Below are positions 1-7,728 of a DNA stretch of 64,000 nt, piece by piece. The stretch is taken from assembly GCF_014635345.1 (NCBI RefSeq), contig NZ_BMCU01000003.1:620001-684000 (forward strand), read 5' to 3'. The first letter of the stretch is position 1; every line of letters starts with the position of its first letter. The stretch comes from Rhodococcoides trifolii. Its GTDB lineage: Bacteria > Actinomycetota > Actinomycetes > Mycobacteriales > Mycobacteriaceae. Both the position numbers and the translations under genes were made by a program. The notes below the pieces were generated by a model. That model ran no database searches. It worked only from the letters and a program-made list of their open reading frames with translations, and had not been told where the DNA came from.

Positions 1-125
1 TGGAAGTTGCGCTCCCCCGCCTCGGTCAGTACGAGATCGCCGGTACCGTGCGTAGGTACGCGAGTACGCCCAACGCGGCAGGTCTCGATCGCCTGCCCGT
101 GTCGTTCCAGAGAGGACGAGCATGA
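1..125 (+). CDS. Cytochrome P450, C-terminal end (partial)
   Basis: An open frame enters from the left edge and ends with TGA at 123-125, overlapping the next ATG as ATGA. The roughly 40 visible residues end in a typical P450 tail: an A-G-x-V-R-R segment, then a G-L-D-R-L-P-V-S-F strand, which follows the heme-binding loop in bacterial P450s. The heme Cys itself lies outside the window. The overlap with a reductase carrying its own 2Fe-2S domain suggests that the two form an electron-transfer pair. Identification rests on the tail motif only. Confidence 0.65.
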   Translation, partial: EVALPRLGQYEIAGTVRRYASTPNAAGLDRLPVSFQRGRA

Positions 126-1069
126 CCGAGGCGGACCTGAATCTCGTTGTGGTAGAACGGCTCGACGCCGCCGAGGATGTCGTGTCGCTCACGCTCGCGG
201 ACGCCTCCGGAGACCCACTACCGTCCTGGGAACCCGGTGCGCACATCGACATCACCGTCGGTGACGGGACAACGCGGCAGTACTCCCTCTGCGGGAGTCC
301 CGACGATCGGAGCGTCTATCGGATCGGCGTTCTGAACGAACCCGCCGGGCGAGGCGGCAGCGTCTGGGTACACGACGCACTGAAGGTTGGCGCGGCGCTG
401 TCCGGTCGCGGGCCCCGCAACCACTTCCCCCTCCACCAGTCGCCGCGATACCTCTTCGTCGCGGGCGGAATCGGCATCACCCCGATACTGGCCATGATCG
501 GAGCGGTCCAGAAGGCCGGTGCCGAGTGGACTCTGGTCTACGGCGGACGCCGGTCGGCGTCGATGGCATTCCTCGACGAGATCTCCGACATCGGCTCACG
601 GGCGACGATCTGGCCGCAGGACACCCACGGTCTGATCGACCTTCCCGGCCTGTTGTCCGAGCCCCGTGACGACACCCTGGTGTACTGCTGCGGCCCCGAA
701 CCGTTGCTCGTGGCCGTCGAGAAGCTGTGCGCGCCATGGCCGTCGGGTGCGCTGCACCTGGAGCGATTCTCGCCCAAGGACGTGGGTGCACCCGTTCGGT
801 CCGATTCGTTCGAGGTGGTTCTCACCGACAGCGGCGTCACCCTGACGGTGCCACCGGACCGGACGATACTCGAGGTCGTCGAGGCGGCGGGCGTGAACGT
901 TCTGTCGTCATGCGGTGAAGGTACTTGTGGGACATGCGAAACCGGCGTCGTCGACGGCGAACCGGACCACCGTGATTCTGTTCTCACGCCGGAAGAACAG
1001 GCCGACAACAGCTGCATGATGATTTGCGTGTCTCGGTCGGTCAGTCCTCGATTGGTACTGGAGCTGTGA
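122..1069 (+). CDS. PDR/VanB-type flavin reductase with C-terminal 2Fe-2S ferredoxin domain
   Basis: This 315-residue protein moves electrons from NAD(P)H through flavin to a plant-type 2Fe-2S centre and on to an oxygenase. The order is a flavin barrel with RQYS (residues 52-55), a nucleotide fold with GGIGITP (about 115) and CCGPEP (about 190), then ferredoxin cysteines C264, C269, C272 and about C302. The length is normal for phthalate-dioxygenase-reductase-type proteins. The start is set by the ATGA overlap and a GAGAGGA ribosome site. Its likely partner is the P450 ending at 125. Substrate unknown. Confidence 0.88.
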   Translation: MTEADLNLVVVERLDAAEDVVSLTLADASGDPLPSWEPGAHIDITVGDGTTRQYSLCGSPDDRSVYRIGVLNEPAGRGGSVWVHDALKVGAALSGRGPRNHFPLHQSPRYLFVAGGIGITPILAMIGAVQKAGAEWTLVYGGRRSASMAFLDEISDIGSRATIWPQDTHGLIDLPGLLSEPRDDTLVYCCGPEPLLVAVEKLCAPWPSGALHLERFSPKDVGAPVRSDSFEVVLTDSGVTLTVPPDRTILEVVEAAGVNVLSSCGEGTCGTCETGVVDGEPDHRDSVLTPEEQADNSCMMICVSRSVSPRLVLEL

Positions 1070-1082
1070 GCGTCGGAGTGAC

Positions 1083-1088
1083 TACTAT
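1083..1088 (+). promoter_or_regulatory. -10 hexamer TACTAT, leaderless start
   Basis: TACTAT lies exactly 6 nt before the ATG at 1095, so transcription would start at or next to the start codon. No ribosome-binding site is present. Confidence 0.6.
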
Positions 1089-1094
1089 TCGATC

Positions 1095-1295
1095 ATGACC
1101 GAACGATCGAAATCGTCAGTTGCGGGAACGTATCTGCTCATCGGTGTCGTAGCCGGGCTCGTCCTCGGCGTCGTCATCGGTGCGGTAGCAGGAAACACGA
1201 GCATCGGGATCGGTGTCGGCATGTTCGTCGGCGCACTGGTGTCCGCAGTGTTCATCGCCCGACTCGATGCAGGAAAACCGAAGTCCGACCGTTGA
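1095..1295 (+). CDS. Small two-helix membrane protein
   Basis: A 66-residue protein of unknown function. After a short polar N-terminus there are two glycine/valine-rich hydrophobic stretches (about 12-32 and 36-54), then a basic tail. It probably sits in the cytoplasmic membrane as a hairpin. The start follows a TACTAT -10 box by 6 nt, which favours a leaderless transcript. It is convergent with the hemerythrin gene. No enzymatic motif is visible. Confidence 0.65.
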   Translation: MTERSKSSVAGTYLLIGVVAGLVLGVVIGAVAGNTSIGIGVGMFVGALVSAVFIARLDAGKPKSDR

Positions 1296-1302
1296 TTCCG
1301 GT

Positions 1303-1336
1303 GCTGTGACTCAGGCGCTGTGACTCAGGCGCTGTG
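1303..1336. repeat. 14-bp tandem duplication in the convergent gap
   Basis: GCTGTGACTCAGGC occurs twice in tandem (1303-1316, 1317-1330) followed by a third partial copy. The second copy contains the stop codon of the hemerythrin gene. It looks like a recent slippage duplication. Confidence 0.9.
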
Positions 1337-1855
1337 CTCCTCGATGTACTCCTGCGGATCGCGGTCCGACGTGTCGATACCCTTTCCGCCCGGATGCGCG
1401 GCATAGAACGCAATCCACTGCTGCGCCAGTTCCGCACGCAGTTCGCGAGGTGCGTTCTTCCGGAAGTCCGGTAGTACTTCGTCTTCCTCCTCGGCGAGGT
1501 GCTCCGAGTTCTCCGCGCGTGCCGTACCCACGGCCTCGTACCACTCATGGCTTCCCACTTCGCATTCCGCAGCTTTCGCCACCGCGTCACGAATCTTGTT
1601 GTGGTCCCCGATCGCGTCGTCCGTTTCTTCTTCTGCGTCGTCGCTCCCCTTCTTCAGGAGCGACGGATAGAAGACCTCCTCCTCGGCCTGAGCGTGCGTG
1701 TCGAGTCGTTCCCCGAGCGGACCCCACACGGCGGACAGTTCCTCAGCGGTCTGCGCATCGTCGAGGCGCGCGAAGGCGCGTCGGAACCACTCGTGGTCGT
1801 CCATGATCAGCGAGGTGATGTCGGCGGTGGCGATGTCGGGAAGCGGCTGTGACAT
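1325..1855 (-). CDS. Hemerythrin HHE-domain protein
   Basis: A 176-residue helical protein with the spaced His/Glu ligands of cation-binding HHE domains: DDHEWFRR (about 19-26), THAQAEEEVFYP (53-64), GDHNKIRD (83-90) and SEHLAEEEDEVLP (117-129). Such proteins carry a di-iron site that binds O2 or NO, or senses redox state. The start ATG at 1855 is chosen because a TACCGT -10 box lies 6 nt upstream; the frame stays open further upstream but without family resemblance. Cytoplasmic. Confidence 0.85.
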   Translation of the reverse strand: MSQPLPDIATADITSLIMDDHEWFRRAFARLDDAQTAEELSAVWGPLGERLDTHAQAEEEVFYPSLLKKGSDDAEEETDDAIGDHNKIRDAVAKAAECEVGSHEWYEAVGTARAENSEHLAEEEDEVLPDFRKNAPRELRAELAQQWIAFYAAHPGGKGIDTSDRDPQEYIEEHSA

Positions 1856-1861
1856 GGTTCG

Positions 1862-1867
1862 ACGGTA
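1862..1867 (-). promoter_or_regulatory. -10 hexamer TACCGT, leaderless start of hemerythrin
   Basis: Read on the minus strand, TACCGT is followed by 6 nt and then the ATG at 1855. No ribosome-binding site intervenes. Confidence 0.55.
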
Positions 1868-1880
1868 GCCGACGGACCGA

Positions 1881-2765
1881 TCAGAGCCCCACTTTCTCCA
1901 ACATTTCGTCGTAGGCCTCAGCGGCTTCTTTCTCCGTACGACCTTGCTCGAGGGCGGTCGTGTACGCGGCGGCGACCACGGACTCGACTTTCTCGTACCT
2001 CGCCAGCCACTGCTCGGCCCGCACCCGCCAGTACCCGATGATGTCGAACCGGTCGGCGCCCATGCCGCGCTCCCGGCGCACGAACTTGCGCACGGCCCGA
2101 GAGTCGGCCGCCTCACCCGCGAACCAGACGTACCCGTTGCCCTCGGGGATCGGCCACGCGCGCACCGCGTCCACCACGGCGCCGGGTCCGTGACCGTTGC
2201 CGCTGCCCACGAGCCAGTCGACGGTGACAGCACCGACCGTGTCGAAGTGCAGGACGTCCCGCTCGTCGAACACTTCCGCGATCACATGTGCGCGAGCACT
2301 TTTCGGCAGCCCTTCCACGATGCGCGCGAGGGCCGGCAAGCCCGCGAGATCTGCGACCAGCAGCTGCCAGTCGGTGTCCTCGGGCACGGCGTACCACCCC
2401 CGTGGCATCGAGAACAGCACGGTGTCACCGGCAGAAGCAGACTGCGCCCACGACGCCGCGACGCCGCCTTCGTGCGCAACGAAATCGACGACGAGAGTTC
2501 CGTCCGGTTCGATCCGTCGCACCGTGTAGTTGCGCCCCTCCGGCCGGTCCGACTCGTCGTGGAACCACCAGACACCGTCGATGTTCGTCATTGCCGGCGG
2601 GCGATCCTCACCGGGATTCGGAAAGTAGATGGCGACGGATTCGTCGGGTGATTCGTGGGCGTCGTAGTCGTCGAGATCCGGCCCGCCGAACCGAACGCGC
2701 ACAAAACTGGGTGTCAACTGCTCGGTCGACAGCACTTCGGCCCAATAGAATCCTCTGTCGCGCAT
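1881..2765 (-). CDS. Siderophore-interacting protein (ViuB/SIP family ferric reductase)
   Basis: A 294-residue flavoprotein of the SIP family, which reduces ferric siderophores in the cytoplasm to release iron. Visible features are the flavin motif RNYTVRR (near 78), the V-A-H-E-G-G-V-A-A-S-W-A segment (near 96-107), and the C-terminal GYWR motif typical of the family. Length is normal. The start abuts an iron box (2765-2783) and a TAGCCT -10 hexamer, so a leaderless, iron-repressed transcript is likely. It is divergent from the acetyltransferase gene at 2850. Confidence 0.88.
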   Translation of the reverse strand: MRDRGFYWAEVLSTEQLTPSFVRVRFGGPDLDDYDAHESPDESVAIYFPNPGEDRPPAMTNIDGVWWFHDESDRPEGRNYTVRRIEPDGTLVVDFVAHEGGVAASWAQSASAGDTVLFSMPRGWYAVPEDTDWQLLVADLAGLPALARIVEGLPKSARAHVIAEVFDERDVLHFDTVGAVTVDWLVGSGNGHGPGAVVDAVRAWPIPEGNGYVWFAGEAADSRAVRKFVRRERGMGADRFDIIGYWRVRAEQWLARYEKVESVVAAAYTTALEQGRTEKEAAEAYDEMLEKVGL

Positions 2766-2783
2766 GAGCTTAGGCTAACCACA
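2765..2783 (-). promoter_or_regulatory. DtxR/IdeR iron box over the -10 of the SIP gene
   Basis: The 19 bp match the iron-box consensus at 15 of 19 positions, with an unbroken core TTAGGCTAACC at 2770-2780. On the minus strand the same core contains TAGCCT (2777-2772), a -10 hexamer 6 nt before the ATG. Bound IdeR/DtxR with Fe2+ would cover the promoter. The match was counted by eye. Confidence 0.8.
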
Positions 2784-2837
2784 TCGACCCGAGGTCTCAA
2801 TGCTCACGTTCGACAGGTCGAGGACCGTGCACGCCGG

Positions 2838-2843
2838 TACAGT
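2838..2843 (+). promoter_or_regulatory. -10 hexamer TACAGT, leaderless start
   Basis: TACAGT lies 6 nt before the ATG at 2850, so the mRNA probably begins at the start codon. Confidence 0.55.
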
Positions 2844-2849
2844 CCTGCC

Positions 2850-3425
2850 ATGACCTGGGAAACCCATCCGGTCACACCGGACCGGTTCGACGACTTCGCC
2901 GACGTGATCAACCCGAACCGCCGGACGACGCACTGCTGGTGCCTGTCGCATCGCCTGCAGGTCAAAGACATCGAATCGCTCGGTGAGGGTAGCCGCGAGA
3001 CCGCGATGCGCAAGCTCACCGAACGCAACCGTCCACCCGGAGTCGTCACCTACCTGGACGGTATTCCTGTCGGCTGGTGCAGCATCGGGCCGCGATCGGA
3101 CATCCCACGTCTGGTGAAGAGTCGTCTCATCCGTCCGCTGGACGACACCGCGGTGTGGAGCATCATCTGCGTCGTGGTGCGGGGCGGCCACCGTAGGAAG
3201 GGCGTGACGACGGCGATGCTGGAGGGCGCGCTCGCCTACGCCGCGTCCAACGGCGCACCCGCGGTGGAGTCGTACCCGGTCGATCCCGAGGGACGAATGG
3301 ACCTGACGATGGCGTTCGTCGGGACTCGGAAGATGTTCGCCCACGCCGGTTTCGAGGTGGTGGGCACCACGGACGCGGTGGCGTCGAAGATGCCGCGGCT
3401 GATCATGCGCAGAGACCTCAGCTGA
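2850..3425 (+). CDS. GNAT-family N-acetyltransferase
   Basis: A 191-residue GNAT-type protein. The segment from V-W-S-I-I-C-V-V-V through R-G-G-H-R-R-K-G-V-T-T-A-M-L (about 110-131) is the acetyl-CoA-binding beta4-P-loop-alpha3 region (Q/RxxGxG/A-like). A later segment, R-K-M-F-A-H-A-G-F-E-V-V, is the usual GNAT C-terminal arm. The acceptor substrate is unknown. The start was set by the TACAGT-N6-ATG pattern. Its last 8 bp overlap the convergent ABC binding-protein gene. Confidence 0.75.
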   Translation: MTWETHPVTPDRFDDFADVINPNRRTTHCWCLSHRLQVKDIESLGEGSRETAMRKLTERNRPPGVVTYLDGIPVGWCSIGPRSDIPRLVKSRLIRPLDDTAVWSIICVVVRGGHRRKGVTTAMLEGALAYAASNGAPAVESYPVDPEGRMDLTMAFVGTRKMFAHAGFEVVGTTDAVASKMPRLIMRRDLS

Positions 3426-4401
3426 TAAGGTTCTCGCTCTTCAGCCAGTCGTACGCAACGTTCGCCGGGTCCTGTCCGTCGATGTCGACGCGCCCGTTCA
3501 GGTCCTGCATCAGGTCGTCGGTGAGACGTTCGGACACCTGTCCCAGCAGCTCGGTGACAGCCGGATACTGCTCGTAGATCGCGCTGCGCAGCACGGCCGT
3601 TCCGCTGTACGGCAGGAAGTACTTCCGATCGTCGTCGAGAACGGTGAGATCCAGATTCTTGATTCGACCGTCGGTGGTGTAGACCATGCCGAAGTTGCAG
3701 GGCGAGCTCTGTGCGGTCGACGGGTAGATCACGCCTGCGTCCATACGCGTGATGTTTTCGGTCGGAACCCCGTTCGGACCGTTCAGCGGCATCCCGTACT
3801 TGTCGAGCATGGGCACGAATCCGTCTGCTCGCGAGAAGAACTCGTCGTCGACGCAGAAGGTTCGCTCGGCGACCGGGAGTGCCGCGACGTCGGACAACGA
3901 CGTCACGCCCAACCGCTCCGCAGTTGCGGCCGATGCCGCGAACGCGTAGGTGTCGTTGAAGTTGGCCGGTGGCAACCATTCCAGATCGTGGTCGGCCTTC
4001 TCGATGTCGTGAACCTTCTGCCACAACTCGCCGGGATCGGAGATGGTCTCGGTCTCGGCGTGATAGTTCACCCAGCCGGTTCCGGTGTACTCCCACAGAA
4101 TGTCGGCATCACCGTTCAGTTGCGCTTGCCGCGACGACGCAGAGCCGGGGGCGCCGGTCAGGTCGGACACCTCGGCGCCGGCGGCCGCGAGGTAGGTCGC
4201 CGTGATCTTGCCCAGAATGACACCCTCGGTGAAGCTCTTGGACGTGACCACCAGACTCGCGCCGTCGAGCGGGCGCTGACCGTCGGCCAACGAAGCCGAC
4301 TTGAACGTTCCCGACGACGAGACCAGTCCGCATCCGGCGACGGTCGTCGCGATCACTCCGATCGAGACGAAAGCGGAAAGTCGGCGACGCAGGCGGTTCA
4401 T
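3418..4401 (-). CDS. Osmoprotectant ABC importer, substrate-binding lipoprotein (OpuAC/ProX type)
   Basis: A 327-residue lipoprotein with an N-terminal signal ending in the lipobox V-A-G-C24, so it is anchored outside the membrane. The mature part opens with V-V-T-S-K-S-F-T-E-G, typical of glycine-betaine/choline-binding OpuAC domains, and contains W-E-Y-T-G-T-G and N-D-T-Y-A-F segments that line the ligand pocket in the family. It is the last gene of a four-gene operon and overlaps the permease stop by 4 nt. Likely ligands are betaine, choline or similar compatible solutes. Confidence 0.88.
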   Translation of the reverse strand: MNRLRRRLSAFVSIGVIATTVAGCGLVSSSGTFKSASLADGQRPLDGASLVVTSKSFTEGVILGKITATYLAAAGAEVSDLTGAPGSASSRQAQLNGDADILWEYTGTGWVNYHAETETISDPGELWQKVHDIEKADHDLEWLPPANFNDTYAFAASAATAERLGVTSLSDVAALPVAERTFCVDDEFFSRADGFVPMLDKYGMPLNGPNGVPTENITRMDAGVIYPSTAQSSPCNFGMVYTTDGRIKNLDLTVLDDDRKYFLPYSGTAVLRSAIYEQYPAVTELLGQVSERLTDDLMQDLNGRVDIDGQDPANVAYDWLKSENLIS

Positions 4402-5135
4402 GCCACTCCCTTGGGTGTTGCGACCAGTTCGACGAGGCGACCGAGCCAGTCGATGGTCAGTGCCAGAAGTGCGACCAGGATCGCCCCGGAGATGAGCAGC
4501 TTCGGCAGGAACAGCGTGACGCCGGTGGTGATGAGCGTGCCGAGGCTGGTGGCCCCGATGAACGTACTGAGTGTGGCGGTGCCCACCAGAATGACCAGTG
4601 CGGTCCGAATTCCGTTCAGGATCACCGGAACCGCGAGAGGTAGCTCCACCTGAACCAGAGTGCGCACACCGGAGAACCCGATTCCTCGTGCCGCTTCGAT
4701 GGTGCGTTGGTCGACCTGCTGAAGTCCCACGATGGTGTTCTGCAGGATGGGCAGGATCGCGTAGACGACGAGACCCACTACCGCCGTGCGAAATCCGGTT
4801 CCGAGCCACATGGTGAGCAACACGATCAAGCCGACGGCGGGAGCCGCCTGGCCGATGTTGGCGACGTTGACCACGATCGGGTTGAGCTTCTTCGCCTTCT
4901 CTCGCGTCAGCAGGATGCCCAGAGGGACTGCGATGACGACGACGATGACGGTTGCCGTCAACGTGAGAATCACGTGCGACGCCAACGTGGTTCGGAGGTT
5001 GTCCCATCCCAGCGACGCCTGCTCGGTGGAGGTGAGCGTGGTCGAGCGGTACCAGAGAACGTAGGCGATGCCGAGCACCAGCACCACGAGCGGTTCGAGC
5101 CACACGTCGATGGGCGTGCTCCGGAATCTACTCAC
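4398..5135 (-). CDS. Osmoprotectant ABC importer permease (ProW/OpuCB type)
   Basis: A 245-residue integral membrane protein with about six hydrophobic segments and the inner-membrane coupling loop E-A-A-R-G-I-G-F-S (near residue 140) that contacts the ATPase. The start is GTG at 5135, giving a GTGA overlap with the ATPase stop; the stop overlaps the binding-protein ATG. The frame remains open far upstream inside the ATPase gene, but that part is out of register with any family homology. Confidence 0.88.
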   Translation of the reverse strand: MSRFRSTPIDVWLEPLVVLVLGIAYVLWYRSTTLTSTEQASLGWDNLRTTLASHVILTLTATVIVVVIAVPLGILLTREKAKKLNPIVVNVANIGQAAPAVGLIVLLTMWLGTGFRTAVVGLVVYAILPILQNTIVGLQQVDQRTIEAARGIGFSGVRTLVQVELPLAVPVILNGIRTALVILVGTATLSTFIGATSLGTLITTGVTLFLPKLLISGAILVALLALTIDWLGRLVELVATPKGVA

Positions 5136-6343
5136 GACGCGGAACCTTCGGTGTGCGTGGAGTACGACGTGGTGTCGTCCGGGCGAGCCTCGGACAGCTG
5201 GCCTCGGATCACTGCCATCACGGTCGAGATCGTCAGCGCACCGGTGACCGCACCGCGCCCGTCGGTGACGAGAACACCGCCCTGGCTGGCTGCGAGCATG
5301 GTGTCCAGCGCGTCGTTGAGCGTCGAGGACGGCGCCACCACCGGCAGTCGTGAGTCGACGTAGTCCGAGACGCGATCCTTGGTACCCACCTCGTCGAGTG
5401 ACGGCCAGGCACGCGCCTGCCCATCGGCGTCGACGACGACGATCCACGTTGCGCCGCGGGCCTTGGCTCGCGCGATCACCTCCTGCGACGAGTCCCCGAC
5501 GCGCGCCGTCACCACCGGGTCGTGGTCGACGTCCTTGACTCGCGACAGCGTGAGATGCGCCAGGGTGGCGCCGGATCCGACGAACTCTTCGACGAACGGT
5601 GTGGCCGGGTTGGCAAGAATCTCTGCCGGCGCGGCGTACTGCTCGACATGACCGCCCTCGGACAGGATCAGCACCTTGTCGCCGAGCTTGGTCGCCTCTT
5701 CGAAGTCGTGGGTGACGATGACGATGGTCTTCCCGAGCTCGTGCTGAATGGCAATGAGCTTGTCCTGCAGCCGAACACGAGTGATCGGGTCGACCGCACC
5801 GAACGGCTCGTCCATCAGCAGAACCGGCGGATCCGCGGCGAGTGCACGCGCGACACCGACACGCTGTTGCTGGCCACCCGACATGTCTTTCGGCAGTCGG
5901 TCACGGAACGTTCGAGCGTCGAGTCCGACGAGGTCGAGCAGGTACTCGGTGCGCTCGTCGATACGCTTCGAGTCCCAGCCGAGAACGCGAGGGATGGCGC
6001 CGATGTTCTTGCCGACCGACCAGTGTGGGAACAGTCCGCCGGACTGAATGACGTAACCGATGGACTGACGCAGCTTGTCGGCATCCTCTCCGGTGACGTC
6101 CCGGTCCCCGATGAAGATGCGGCCCTCGCTCGGCTCGATCAGCCGATTGATCATCTTGAGCGTGGTCGTCTTTCCGCAGCCGGACGGTCCGACGAACGCA
6201 ACGATGTCCCCGGCGTCGATCTCGAGGTCGAGCTTCTTCACGGCAGGTTTGTCCTGACCGCGGTACTGCTTGACGACGCCGTCGAGGCGAATCGACGCCC
6301 CGGTGACGGTGCGCTCGGTGGTTGAGGTCGTGGTGGCGGTCAT
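5132..6343 (-). CDS. Osmoprotectant ABC importer ATPase with C-terminal CBS domains (ProV/OpuCA type)
   Basis: A 403-residue ATPase. Walker A is G-P-S-G-C-G-K-T-T (about 53-61), the Q-loop is Y-V-I-Q-S-G-G-L-F, the signature is M-S-G-G-Q-Q-Q-R, Walker B is V-L-L-M-D-E-P-F-G-A-V-D, and the switch histidine is in I-V-T-H-D. After about residue 270 come two CBS-like repeats (ending near V-T-D-G-R-G-A-V-T-G-A), which in OpuA-type systems sense ionic strength or cyclic nucleotides. It is the second gene of the operon, with 4-nt overlaps on both sides. Confidence 0.92.
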   Translation of the reverse strand: MTATTTSTTERTVTGASIRLDGVVKQYRGQDKPAVKKLDLEIDAGDIVAFVGPSGCGKTTTLKMINRLIEPSEGRIFIGDRDVTGEDADKLRQSIGYVIQSGGLFPHWSVGKNIGAIPRVLGWDSKRIDERTEYLLDLVGLDARTFRDRLPKDMSGGQQQRVGVARALAADPPVLLMDEPFGAVDPITRVRLQDKLIAIQHELGKTIVIVTHDFEEATKLGDKVLILSEGGHVEQYAAPAEILANPATPFVEEFVGSGATLAHLTLSRVKDVDHDPVVTARVGDSSQEVIARAKARGATWIVVVDADGQARAWPSLDEVGTKDRVSDYVDSRLPVVAPSSTLNDALDTMLAASQGGVLVTDGRGAVTGALTISTVMAVIRGQLSEARPDDTTSYSTHTEGSAS

Positions 6344-6984
6344 CGGAGTCCCTTGGCAATCGTGAGGCGCCCGAGAAGGACGAGCAGGGCGTCGAACACC
6401 AAGGCGATGACGACGATGAGAATTGTTCCGGTGGCGGCCATTTCGAGGGCATTGGTACCACCGAGTCGCGACAGACCGTTGAAGATGAGCGAGCCCAGGC
6501 CGGGGCCGAGAACGTACGCGACGATGGCTGCGACACCGACCACCATCTGCGTCGACACGCGAATACCGGTCAGGATGACCGGCCACGCCATCGGCAGAGC
6601 GACCTGGACCAGAATGCGCCGTTGCGAGAAACCGATTCCCTTCGCGGACTCGATCACCGATTCCGGGACCGATCTCAGGCCGACGATTGCATTACCGACC
6701 ACGGGCATGGCGGCGAAGAATGCCAGCATGATGAAGGACGGCACCACACCGAGACCGAACGGCACGATCAGGAGCGCCAGTAATGCCAGTGACGGAATGG
6801 TCAACGCGATGCGGCTCGTCGTCAGCGTCAGGGTGGCGAACAACGGCAGTCGATACACCGCGACGGCGACCAGGACGGCCAGTATCGTGCCGACGAGAAC
6901 GGTCTGAAAGGCTAGCGACGCATGCTGATAGGTCAGGAACGCGAGAAATCCCTCTCGCCCCTGAAGATAGTTTCCCAAGTTCAC
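6340..6984 (-). CDS. Osmoprotectant ABC importer permease, first gene of operon
   Basis: A 214-residue permease paralogous to the one at 4398-5135, with the coupling motif E-S-A-K-G-I-G-F-S. The start is GTG at 6984 with a GGGAG ribosome site a few bases upstream. It opens a permease-ATPase-permease-binding protein operon (6984 to 3418) in which every junction is a 4-nt overlap, so the subunits are translationally coupled. The intergenic region to CopC holds a possible TAAGCT -10 on this strand. Confidence 0.87.
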   Translation of the reverse strand: MNLGNYLQGREGFLAFLTYQHASLAFQTVLVGTILAVLVAVAVYRLPLFATLTLTTSRIALTIPSLALLALLIVPFGLGVVPSFIMLAFFAAMPVVGNAIVGLRSVPESVIESAKGIGFSQRRILVQVALPMAWPVILTGIRVSTQMVVGVAAIVAYVLGPGLGSLIFNGLSRLGGTNALEMAATGTILIVVIALVFDALLVLLGRLTIAKGLR

Positions 6985-7122
6985 AATTCTCCCTCGTCGT
7001 CGGGCGGGAGCTTATCCACGGATTCACCGACCATTTGCACGCTGTGGTTCCGAGGGTGCCGTTGAAATGCGGAAACAATTCGAATCACGGTGAGCGAAAG
7101 TCGCCGTGAGAAACTGGCCCAC

Positions 7123-7692
7123 ATGAGACGTACTGCGACTTCGATCGCACTGAGCATCATGATCGTTCTGCTCGGAGCGGCGCCGGCCGCGGCGCACACC
7201 AGGCTCGTTGCGTCCGATCCGAGCGCTGACGCGGTTCTCGACGCGGCACCCACCACCGTTCGGCTGACGTTCAGCGAAGCGATATCCACTTCGTTCGCGA
7301 CGATCAGCGTCGTGGGTCCCGATGGCGCGCAATACGCAGAACCGAACACCACTACCGACGGTGCCGACGCAGTGGTGTCCACGACCGATTCGATGCCGGC
7401 CGGCGCCTACACGATCGGCTACAGGGTGACGTCCGCGGACGGGCATCCCATCACCGGCACGACACTGTTCACCCTGACCGCAGTCGCGGCTCCAGCCCAG
7501 AACACGGCTCCAGCCCAGAACACGGCTCCGACCCGAACTGCGGCTACGAGTGTGGCGACTGGCCAGGAGTCAGCGGCACCTGCCGAGTCCGACGGAGGGA
7601 TCAACGGCGTCGCCTTCTGGATTCTCGGTGCCGTCCTGATCGCTGCCGCAGCTTTGAAGGCCGGCTTCTTCATGCGCGACAGGGGTCGATGA
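7123..7692 (+). CDS. CopC-domain copper-binding exported protein
   Basis: A 189-residue exported protein. A signal peptide (about 1-23) ends at A-A-A, so the mature protein begins A-H-T, placing a histidine at the copper site as in CopC/YobA. The S-A-D-G-H-P-I-T-G loop supplies the second conserved His. A Pro/Ala/Thr-rich linker and a C-terminal transmembrane helix (about 163-182) anchor it. No CopD permease is attached or adjacent. A GTG at 7090 is an alternative start, but the ATG at 7123 gives a clean signal peptide. Confidence 0.82.
   Translation: MRRTATSIALSIMIVLLGAAPAAAHTRLVASDPSADAVLDAAPTTVRLTFSEAISTSFATISVVGPDGAQYAEPNTTTDGADAVVSTTDSMPAGAYTIGYRVTSADGHPITGTTLFTLTAVAAPAQNTAPAQNTAPTRTAATSVATGQESAAPAESDGGINGVAFWILGAVLIAAAALKAGFFMRDRGR
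7492..7527 (+). repeat. 18-bp tandem repeat in the CopC linker
   Basis: The 18-bp unit CCAGCCCAGAACACGGCT occurs twice (7492-7509, 7510-7527). It encodes P-A-Q-N-T-A twice in the flexible linker, so a change in copy number would stay in frame. Confidence 0.9.
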
Positions 7693-7716
7693 GGACGGGG
7701 CTGATGAGTCGGTGGC

Positions 7717-7722
7717 TACAGT
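7717..7722 (+). promoter_or_regulatory. -10 hexamer TACAGT, leaderless start of yceI-like gene
   Basis: TACAGT is followed by 6 nt and the ATG at 7729. No ribosome site is present. Confidence 0.55.
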
Positions 7723-7728
7723 CGATGT

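Noticed and set aside
3418..5103. One long minus-strand frame that would fuse the osmoprotectant binding protein to extra N-terminal sequence.
   Set aside because: The upstream part is out of register with the permease; a lipobox signal peptide begins at 4401 with a 4-nt overlap.
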